Below, piece after piece: positions 15,348-20,866 of a stretch of 20,866 bases of DNA. The notes under the pieces were generated by a model. That model did not search any database. It had not been told where the DNA came from and saw nothing but the letters and a program-made list of their open reading frames with translations. The stretch comes from Syntrophomonadaceae bacterium. GTDB lineage: Bacteria; Bacillota; Dethiobacteria; DTU022. The DNA lies in assembly GCA_003553895.1 (NCBI GenBank), contig PWFM01000126.1, forward strand, positions 1 to 20,866, written 5' to 3'. The translations under genes and the position numbers were made by a program. Numbering within the stretch: the stretch's first letter is position 1; each line of letters starts with the position of its first letter.

Positions 15348-15823
15348 AATATTCTTATAACAAACCAGGTGATCATGACGGCTTCAAGTCCCAGTTTTAT
15401 AGGCAGAGCTCCCCAAAAACCGAGGGTTGCGCCAATCCCGGACCGAAAAGCCTGGTCGGATTTACTCCTGATTAGAAGTTCGGCCACAGCAGCGCCGAGA
15501 AAGGGCCCAAGCAGGAGTCCGTACGGGAAAAAAAACAGGCCGATCAAAAGGCCAATAGCTGCACCCCACAATCCGGCTTTTGAACCGCCGAAAACTTTAC
15601 TGCCCAGGGCAGAAAAAAGATAGTCTACCCCCATTACCAGCAATGTCAGCGCCGCCTGGGCGATTAAGAAAAATGCTCCTACATCTTCGAAGCCGGAGAT
15701 AAGGCCGTATACCAGCATCCCCGTCCAAACTAAAGGCGGTCCCGGCATGCCGGGGAACAGGGTCCCGAACAGCCCGGCCAGGAAAAATAAGAAAGCAATA
15801 ATAACGGCTATGATTTCAATCAT
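15344..15823 (-). CDS. DUF456-family membrane protein
   Basis: Small hydrophobic protein of 159 residues, DUF456-like, function unknown. It opens with a transmembrane segment (IIAVIIAFLFFLAGLFGTL) followed by the PGMPGPP loop seen in this family, then further hydrophobic stretches, one very rich in glycine (GLWGAAIGLLIGLFFFPYG), giving about four membrane segments. The start at 15823 is chosen because GGAGG lies 5 bases upstream; a frame start 15 residues further upstream (15868) would add a polar MIINKQITINPVEVS tail and lacks a ribosome site. It is divergent from the symporter genes and the first gene on the minus strand side. Any part in transport with its neighbours is conjecture. Confidence 0.8.
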   Translation of the reverse strand: MIEIIAVIIAFLFFLAGLFGTLFPGMPGPPLVWTGMLVYGLISGFEDVGAFFLIAQAALTLLVMGVDYLFSALGSKVFGGSKAGLWGAAIGLLIGLFFFPYGLLLGPFLGAAVAELLIRSKSDQAFRSGIGATLGFWGALPIKLGLEAVMITWFVIRIF

Positions 15824-15990
15824 AGAAACCTCCACGGGATTAATTGTGATCTGTTTATTTATTATCATAGCATATAGGCGGCCGGGTAGAAAAACGATCG
15901 GGCATTTTTATTAAGATTAATTAAAAAATAACAGTTAGATAATTTTCAAGAAAAGGAATTTAGACATATCAGTAGAATATATATATCTTA

Positions 15991-16010
15991 ATTATTGCAA
16001 TATCAATAAT
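15991..16010. repeat. Inverted repeat in the divergent regulatory region, possible operator
   Basis: ATTATTG (15991-15997), a 6-base spacer and CAATAAT (16004-16010) form a perfect 7-bp inverted repeat. It lies in the AT-rich 286-base gap between DUF456 (minus) and the symporter small subunit (plus). Nearby, TAGACA (15961-15966) with a 17-base spacer to TATCTT (15984-15989) is a weak promoter candidate for the symporter genes, which would put the repeat at the start point. On the other side, TATGAT (15864-15869, minus) is a weak -10 for DUF456. Confidence 0.35.
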
Positions 16011-16109
16011 ATAAGAAGGGAGTGGAAAATTGGGATAACCTGGCATGGGAAAGACGGCCCTATATTTTTGTTGAGATACTTTGTTAGACATACAAGGAGG
16101 TGACTCAAA

Positions 16110-16430
16110 ATGAATAATGACAGCAAAAGAGGCTACAAACTGGAAGTTTGGGTTACGGCAATTTGCTTTGCCATTGTTGCTGTTACAGGGGGATTTTTTA
16201 GCTCAGTTGTTGTTATTATGAACGAAGTTTTTTTTCACCAGGTGCCCACTCCTGAAAACCTGGTTGCCGCTTACGGCGAAACTATGTTTGTCTTCAAAGA
16301 ACACCTGAGCGTGTGGGGTTTCCCACTTCATTACTTTTTGCTGGTGGTATTGAGCTGGTTTGGCGCTACCCTGGTGGGGGCAATTTGGTGCCTGGTGATG
16401 GACAGGCTGGAAGAAAAACAACGGGCTTAG
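16110..16430 (+). CDS. Sodium:solute symporter small subunit (DUF4212-like)
   Basis: A 106-residue membrane protein with two hydrophobic segments (about 13-37 and 73-97) and a charged C-terminus (MDRLEEKQRA). Position directly before a large sodium:solute symporter gene, two-helix layout and the GFPLHY...W...MDRLE pattern fit the small accessory subunits (DUF4212 / TIGR03647-like) of two-component sodium:solute symporters. It is somewhat longer than the roughly 90 residues I remember, because of an extended loop between the helices. A near-perfect SD, AAGGAGGTGA, precedes the ATG by a short spacer. Translation is followed after 25 bases by the large subunit, so the two should be made together. 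Family assignment rests on context as much as on sequence. Confidence 0.75.
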   Translation: MNNDSKRGYKLEVWVTAICFAIVAVTGGFFSSVVVIMNEVFFHQVPTPENLVAAYGETMFVFKEHLSVWGFPLHYFLLVVLSWFGATLVGAIWCLVMDRLEEKQRA

Positions 16431-16455
16431 ACTACGCTGAAGGGGGTTGTATTAT

Positions 16456-18114
16456 ATGGAACCAAGAGGTGAGGTTTTTGTACTGGGTTTAATCCTCAGT
16501 ATTGTCGTTCTTTTAATTTCTGTAATGATCAGCGTCTGGGCCCGCCGTTTTACGCGCAGCCTGGGCGACTATTATGTAGCCGGGCGCAGTATCGGCGCCC
16601 TCAATAACGGCCTGGCCATGGTTTCACTGGCTTTGAGTTTGACTACCTTTATCGGCTTGACTGCTTTAATTATCGAAGGATTGTACGTGGCCGTGGCTGT
16701 GTATGCCAGTTTTACAGCCGCTTTTATCGGTTTAATGGTCCTGGCTGCTCCTTATTTGAGGCGCCACAAGTCTTTTACTACAATGGCCTTTATTTCCGAA
16801 AGGTATGATAGCAAGACCCTTCGTTATATATCTGTTATTGTTATGATGATTGTCAGTGTGCTTTACCTTGCCGGTAACCTTAAAGGGATCGGCATTGTTT
16901 TCTTTTTCCTTTTAGGAGTGCCGGAAATAGTCGGTATCGTAGTCGGCGGACTGGTTGTTACCCTTTACGTTACCCTGGGAGGGATGTATGGGGTAACCTA
17001 TAACCAGACCTTTCAGACCATTGTTTTGCTGTTTTGTTTGATGTTCCCGGTAGCGATTGTTATGAGGACCCTGGGCGCTTCTGGCTGGGTATTCCCGCCC
17101 CTGGGTTATGGGGATATGGTGCCGCAGATGACAGAAGCCGTGCCCCACTATTTCTGGGCCATGGTTGCCCATCCTGTAGTTTATATCGCCATTTTTCTCG
17201 GTTCCTTCATCGGCATCATCGGACTGCCCCACTTCGTAATGCGTTACTTCACCGTCCGCGATGCCAAGGAAGCCCGCTGGAGCACGGTGATTTGCGTCTT
17301 CCTGGTCGGTCTGGTTAACACTACCGTATATGCCACCGGGTTTGCCGCCGTTTACTACATGCAGGCTGAAGGGGTGGATATCCCTACTGCGGCCTACGAT
17401 TACGTGGTTTTCATCCTGGTTGAAGCCCTGGCCGGCGACGGCTGGCTCGCTTTGGCGGTAGCCGGATCGGTGGCTGCCGGGCTCTCCACGGTGTCAGGGC
17501 TGCTGATGATCATGGGCGCCGGCTTGATTCACGACCTTTACGGGGCTATTAAGCCGGAAGTCGATGACGAGACGAAGCTTAAGCTTTCTTACGGAGCCAT
17601 GTTTTTAGTTGGGGTGGCCGTTATTTTATTCTCCCTCGATCCGCCTGAATTCATCCTGGAAGCGATTATGTGGAGCTTCGGAATAGCAGCGGCCGGTTTG
17701 GGCGTGCCGATTGTTATGGGGATCTGGTGGAAACGGACCAACAAGTACGGAGTAGGCGCCGGGATGGTAGTCGGCACCCTGATCGCTTTCGTCAGTTGGA
17801 TTATGATCGGCTACATGGGTATGGACCCGGTCGATATTCCCTTCCCGTTCTTCGCCAAGTATTTTTACGGACCGCTGGGCTGGATCAAGGTGATCGCGGT
17901 AGCGGTTCCGATATCCTTTATCCTGACCATTGTCGTTTCCTGGCTAACTCCTCCGCCGCCCGAGAATTTGCAGCGGCAGGTTGATGAAATGCACGGCTGG
18001 AGCGATGTCGATCCCAAACGTTACAACGGCAAAGGGCTGCCCATCGTGATTATAGTCCTCTCTGTATTTATTATGTGGTTTATGACCACCTTGTATGACC
18101 AGTTTCCCAAGTAA
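16456..18114 (+). CDS. Sodium:solute symporter large subunit (acetate-permease-like, SSS family)
   Basis: Integral membrane sodium symporter, 552 residues, with about 13 hydrophobic segments. The N-terminal DYYVAGRSIGALNNGLAM, followed by LSLTTFIG, and GGMYGVTYNQTFQTIVL about residues 175-195 are SSS-family hallmarks, closest in feel to the ActP/acetate permease and VC_2705-type (TIGR03648) group. The substrate is probably a small carboxylate, not resolvable from sequence. The ATG at 16456 is chosen because AGGGGG (16441-16446) is 9 bases upstream; an in-frame TTG at 16447 abuts the SD. The C-terminus has a soluble PPPPENLQRQVDEMHGW stretch and a final membrane helix. It follows the small subunit by 25 bases and precedes two CoA ligase genes, which suggests uptake coupled to activation. 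Confidence 0.9.
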   Translation: MEPRGEVFVLGLILSIVVLLISVMISVWARRFTRSLGDYYVAGRSIGALNNGLAMVSLALSLTTFIGLTALIIEGLYVAVAVYASFTAAFIGLMVLAAPYLRRHKSFTTMAFISERYDSKTLRYISVIVMMIVSVLYLAGNLKGIGIVFFFLLGVPEIVGIVVGGLVVTLYVTLGGMYGVTYNQTFQTIVLLFCLMFPVAIVMRTLGASGWVFPPLGYGDMVPQMTEAVPHYFWAMVAHPVVYIAIFLGSFIGIIGLPHFVMRYFTVRDAKEARWSTVICVFLVGLVNTTVYATGFAAVYYMQAEGVDIPTAAYDYVVFILVEALAGDGWLALAVAGSVAAGLSTVSGLLMIMGAGLIHDLYGAIKPEVDDETKLKLSYGAMFLVGVAVILFSLDPPEFILEAIMWSFGIAAAGLGVPIVMGIWWKRTNKYGVGAGMVVGTLIAFVSWIMIGYMGMDPVDIPFPFFAKYFYGPLGWIKVIAVAVPISFILTIVVSWLTPPPPENLQRQVDEMHGWSDVDPKRYNGKGLPIVIIVLSVFIMWFMTTLYDQFPK

Positions 18115-18125
18115 GGTTATGAACC

Positions 18126-18163
18126 GGGGCAGGCAATTTTGGTGCTGTTCAAATGCCTGCCCC
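18126..18163 (+). other. Perfect hairpin between symporter and ligase genes
   Basis: GGGGCAGGCA (18126-18135) and TGCCTGCCCC (18154-18163) form a 10-bp stem around an 18-base loop, 11 bases after the symporter stop. No run of Ts follows on either strand, so it is not a standard terminator. It could protect the 3' end of symporter mRNA or lower downstream expression. Confidence 0.5.
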
Positions 18164-18197
18164 AACTGTATATCAATAGTCCGGAGGTGATGAATGC

Positions 18198-19655
18198 ATG
18201 GAAAACTGGGAAAAACTGAGCAGGATGCCGTATAAGGAAATAAAAGAGATTCAGGATAAAAAGCTGCGCGCTTTTATGGCCAACCAGATCTATCTCTACA
18301 GTCCTCATTACAGCGACCTGCTTAAAGAATTGAAAATTGACCCCTTAAAGATAAAAGGTATCGATGATCTGCGCCACCTTCCTTTTACCTATAAATGGGA
18401 TATAGCGCCGACCGATGAAGAGCCCCAAAAGGCCAAGGATTTCGTAATCCGGCCGGATGAAGAAGTAACAGAGAAATACGGCCACCTGGCTAAAATGTCT
18501 ATGACCGGCGGAAAAGCGATGGTGGAAGAAAGGGTTTATGATTTTAAGCCGGTCCACATTCACTTTACCACGGGGAGAACGGCTATGCCTACCCCGTTTG
18601 TTTACTCCAAGCGCGATCTCGATAATATCAGGGAAGCCGGGTACAGGCTCCTGGATGTTTTCAATGTAACTACAGATGATATCGTGGTCAACTGTTTTCC
18701 TTTTGCCCCGCACCTTGCTTTCTGGCAGACCTTCTTTGCCGGGGAGAAAATGGATGTAGCTAACTTCCATAGCGGCGGGGGTAAAATTGTAGGAACCAGG
18801 AATCTGATGGATGCTTTTGAATACTTAAGGCCAACAGTAGCCGTGTTCATTCCCGGCTATTGCTATTATTTCCTGCGGGAGGCGGTAAAGCAGGGCCGTG
18901 ATTTTTCTTCAATCAGAAAAATATTCTTCGGGGGCGAAAGGGTGCCGCCGGGTTTGAAGGATAAAATTAAAGAACTGTTTAAGCAACTGGGGGCAGAAGA
19001 TGTAATGGTGCTGGCCACTTACGGCATGACAGAAGCCAAGGTGGCCTGGCCCGAGTGTCCCTCTCACGACGAATATCACGGCTACCACCTTTACCCCGAC
19101 CTGGAAGTTTTTGAAACAGTCGATCCCGAAAGTGGAGAGCCGGTTGGGGAAGGAGAAGAAGGCGAAATAGTCTATACCTCAATCGACTGGCGGGGGACAG
19201 CGGTCCTGCGCTACCGTACCGGTGATATTGCCAAGGGGGGCTTGCTGCTGGAACCATGCCCCAACTGTGGCCGGACGGTGCCGCGGATCAGCTCTAATAT
19301 CCAGCGTAAATCGGAGCTGAAGGAATTCAGCATGACCAAGGTCAAGGGGACCCTGATTAACTTAAATAACTTCTTCCCCCTGATGATGGGCCATCCCGAT
19401 ATCGAAGAGTGGCAGGTGGAGATGCGCAAGAGAAATGACGATCCCTTTGATATGGATGAAATCTATCTCTATGTAGCTCCAAAAGAGAATGTTGACCGGG
19501 AGAAACTGGCAGCTGATTTAAAACAAAAAGTGCTCAGAGATACAGAGGTATCGCTGACTGATATAATTTTTAAATCGGTGCCTGAAGTTGTATCCCAGCT
19601 GGGCATGGAAACGGAACTGAAAGAGAAAAGGATTCTTGATAACAGGCCTGATTAA
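18198..19655 (+). CDS. PaaK-like phenylacetate--CoA ligase family protein, first of tandem pair
   Basis: AMP-forming CoA ligase of the PaaK/coenzyme F390 synthetase type, 485 residues, slightly longer than the usual 430-440. N-terminal MxxxEI...LYSPHYSDLLKE...LRHLPFTYKWDI pattern, YGMTEA (275-280), RYRTGDIA (338-345), the CPNCGRTVPRI knuckle (354-364) and a C-terminal ELKEKRILDNR are family features. Odd point: the usual SGTTGKP P-loop reads TTGRTAMP (124-131), with Arg for Thr and Ala for Gly. About 20 extra residues (near 85-120) precede it. ATG 18198 has GGAGGTGA 7 bases before; two upstream ATGs are out of frame. It follows the symporter, so the transported acid is a candidate substrate. 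Phenylacetate itself is not implied. Confidence 0.88.
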   Translation: MENWEKLSRMPYKEIKEIQDKKLRAFMANQIYLYSPHYSDLLKELKIDPLKIKGIDDLRHLPFTYKWDIAPTDEEPQKAKDFVIRPDEEVTEKYGHLAKMSMTGGKAMVEERVYDFKPVHIHFTTGRTAMPTPFVYSKRDLDNIREAGYRLLDVFNVTTDDIVVNCFPFAPHLAFWQTFFAGEKMDVANFHSGGGKIVGTRNLMDAFEYLRPTVAVFIPGYCYYFLREAVKQGRDFSSIRKIFFGGERVPPGLKDKIKELFKQLGAEDVMVLATYGMTEAKVAWPECPSHDEYHGYHLYPDLEVFETVDPESGEPVGEGEEGEIVYTSIDWRGTAVLRYRTGDIAKGGLLLEPCPNCGRTVPRISSNIQRKSELKEFSMTKVKGTLINLNNFFPLMMGHPDIEEWQVEMRKRNDDPFDMDEIYLYVAPKENVDREKLAADLKQKVLRDTEVSLTDIIFKSVPEVVSQLGMETELKEKRILDNRPD

Positions 19656-19688
19656 ACCTGTTTATTGGAATGAGAAAGGAGGCAGAGC

Positions 19689-20866
19689 ATGCAGGCATGG
19701 AATAAAATAAGCCGGATGCCGGCGCCGGCCATTAAGAAAATGCAGGATGAACTGTTTACCAGGATGCTGCGGGAAGAACTGGCGGTCAGGCATCCCTTTT
19801 ATCGCGATTTGTTCAAAGAACACAATATTGATCCAGAAAAAATAGGTGGAATTAATGACATTAGCAGTTTACCTTTCACTGAAAAAAAGGATTTGCTGCC
19901 CAGGGAGGATAACCTGCAGCACCCAAAAAAGTTTGTTCTCGAAGTGCCCGCAGAGGGAGAGCAAAAAGGCAAAAAGAAGGGATTTGCCCTTTTCGGCAAA
20001 AAAGACAAGGGACCGGATCCTTCTGATTACCGGTTTCATACCCTTTATTTCAGCGCCGGCAGGACTGGAAAGCCGGTGCCCTTTGAGTACACGCATCACG
20101 ACTTGAAAAACCTGAAGGAGGCGGGATTAAGGGCTTTTGATATCCTGGGCCTGACCAGGGACGATACCATGATCAACGCCTTTACCTATGCTCCCAATGC
20201 TTTTTTCTGGCAGATGTTTTACAGTACCGTTGAAACAGGAAGCACAGCCCTGCAAACCGGGGGCGGTAAGGTGCTGGGCATGGAAAAAATCCTTAAAGCT
20301 ATGGACAATATGGAAGCGCCGGTATTTGTCTGTGCGCCGGGTTATACGATCTTTGCCCTGCAGACCCTGGAGCATTTTGGTTTCAGCGCTGAAAACCTGG
20401 AGCGGGTTGTGCTCGGTATAGATTATGCGCCGATGGAAGCGGTGGAAAAAGCCAGGAAACTGATGGAGTCAATAGGGGCAAATGATAAAAAAGTGCAGCG
20501 CCTTTATTTTGTCGCGGAGGCTAAATCGGGCTGGGCTGAATGTGAGCCCGACTATGGCTATCATACCAACCCCGATCATGTTTATATTGAAATAGTTGAT
20601 CCGGAAAGTGGCGAAGTCCTGGGCGAAGGTGAAAAAGGAGAAGTGGTTATAACCCATCTTGACACCCGGGGAACCGTCCTGCTGCGCTGCAAAACAGGCG
20701 ATATAGCCACAGGTGGTCTGGTTACGGAGCCCTGCCCCAACTGCAAACGGACTGTACCGCGGATCATGGGTGACATTGAAAGAAAAACTTACTATTTCGA
20801 ACTCAAAAGCAGCCAAGGTCCGGTTCAGTTTAATGCAAACCGGTTGCGTAAATTGATGATATCCAG
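19689..20866 (+). CDS. PaaK-like CoA ligase family protein, second of tandem pair (3' partial)
   Basis: Paralogue of the preceding gene, open to the window edge with 392 residues present. The N-termini match closely (MQAWNKISRMP against MENWEKLSRMP) and the C-half shares VDPESGE, TGDIA and CPNCKRTVPRI. P-loop reads FSAGRTGKP (121-129), again with Arg in place of the usual Thr. A5 is YFVAEA (273-278) where the neighbour has YGMTEA, so the Gly and Thr are lost while Glu stays; A8 is RCKTGD. A Lys/Gly-rich insertion (about 88-110) precedes the P-loop. SD AAAGGAGGC is 5 bases before ATG 19689 and the gene starts 33 bases after its neighbour, so the pair is surely cotranscribed. It may be a weakened enzyme or a non-catalytic partner subunit; this is inference. 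Confidence 0.85.
   Translation, partial: MQAWNKISRMPAPAIKKMQDELFTRMLREELAVRHPFYRDLFKEHNIDPEKIGGINDISSLPFTEKKDLLPREDNLQHPKKFVLEVPAEGEQKGKKKGFALFGKKDKGPDPSDYRFHTLYFSAGRTGKPVPFEYTHHDLKNLKEAGLRAFDILGLTRDDTMINAFTYAPNAFFWQMFYSTVETGSTALQTGGGKVLGMEKILKAMDNMEAPVFVCAPGYTIFALQTLEHFGFSAENLERVVLGIDYAPMEAVEKARKLMESIGANDKKVQRLYFVAEAKSGWAECEPDYGYHTNPDHVYIEIVDPESGEVLGEGEKGEVVITHLDTRGTVLLRCKTGDIATGGLVTEPCPNCKRTVPRIMGDIERKTYYFELKSSQGPVQFNANRLRKLMIS

Noticed and set aside
16040..16060. Sigma-54-type promoter suggested by TGGCAT upstream of the symporter
   Set aside because: No GC-containing -12 element (TTGC) at the required spacing.
16046..16075. Nine-codon ORF (MGKTALYFC) before the symporter small subunit
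   Set aside because: No ribosome binding site and no amino-acid pattern suggesting attenuation.
18126..18163. Rho-independent terminator after the symporter
   Set aside because: The stem is good but no T-run follows on either strand.
19846..20106. Short open frames of 69-115 codons on both strands at 19799-20816
   Set aside because: All lie within the second PaaK-like ligase, whose frame stays open to the window end and matches the preceding gene throughout.

Overview
The window looks like a chromosomal segment of an anaerobic Gram-positive bacterium of the class Clostridia (Firmicutes). The grounds are strong AGGAGG-type ribosome binding sites before nearly every gene, a T-box leader, a transcarboxylase-12S/MmdA-like carboxyltransferase, and several CoA ligases beside a sodium:solute symporter, as in fatty-acid or aromatic-acid degraders. 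The genus cannot be read from the sequence. I see no mobile elements, CRISPR arrays, tRNA or rRNA genes.

Region 1 (1-1272): the 3' part of a biotin-dependent acyl-CoA carboxyltransferase gene. Region 2 (about 1324-8864): a promoter, a T-box riboswitch whose specifier reads best as the Arg codon CGC, then argC-argJ-argB-argD-argG-argH. Together these encode the acetyl-cycling arginine route from N-acetylglutamate to arginine, except ornithine carbamoyltransferase (argF), which is not in the window. The argH start is most simply a CTG codon overlapping the argG stop. Region 3 (8900-10621): an ABC-class ATPase of the COG3044 type, possibly read through from argH.

Region 4 (10611-15823, minus strand), in transcription order: a DUF456 membrane protein, a long-chain-type acyl-CoA synthetase with its own promoter and a clear terminator, then a separate unit of a cNMP-binding/CBS/DUF294 nucleotidyltransferase-like protein and a DnaQ-like DEDDh exonuclease. 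Region 5 (16110-20866, plus strand), divergent from region 4: the small and large subunits of a sodium:solute symporter, followed by two tandem PaaK-like CoA ligases, the second cut by the window edge.

Regions 4 and 5 read as one carboxylate uptake-and-activation locus. The symporter would bring in an organic acid, AMP-forming ligases would convert it to a CoA thioester, and the cNMP/CBS/DUF294 plus exonuclease pair, which from memory recurs beside acetate-type symporters and acyl-CoA synthetases in Proteobacteria, would be a sensor or regulatory pair. The most unusual part is the ligase pair: both carry an altered ATP-binding P-loop with an Arg, and the second also has a degraded YGxTE motif and a Lys-rich insertion.
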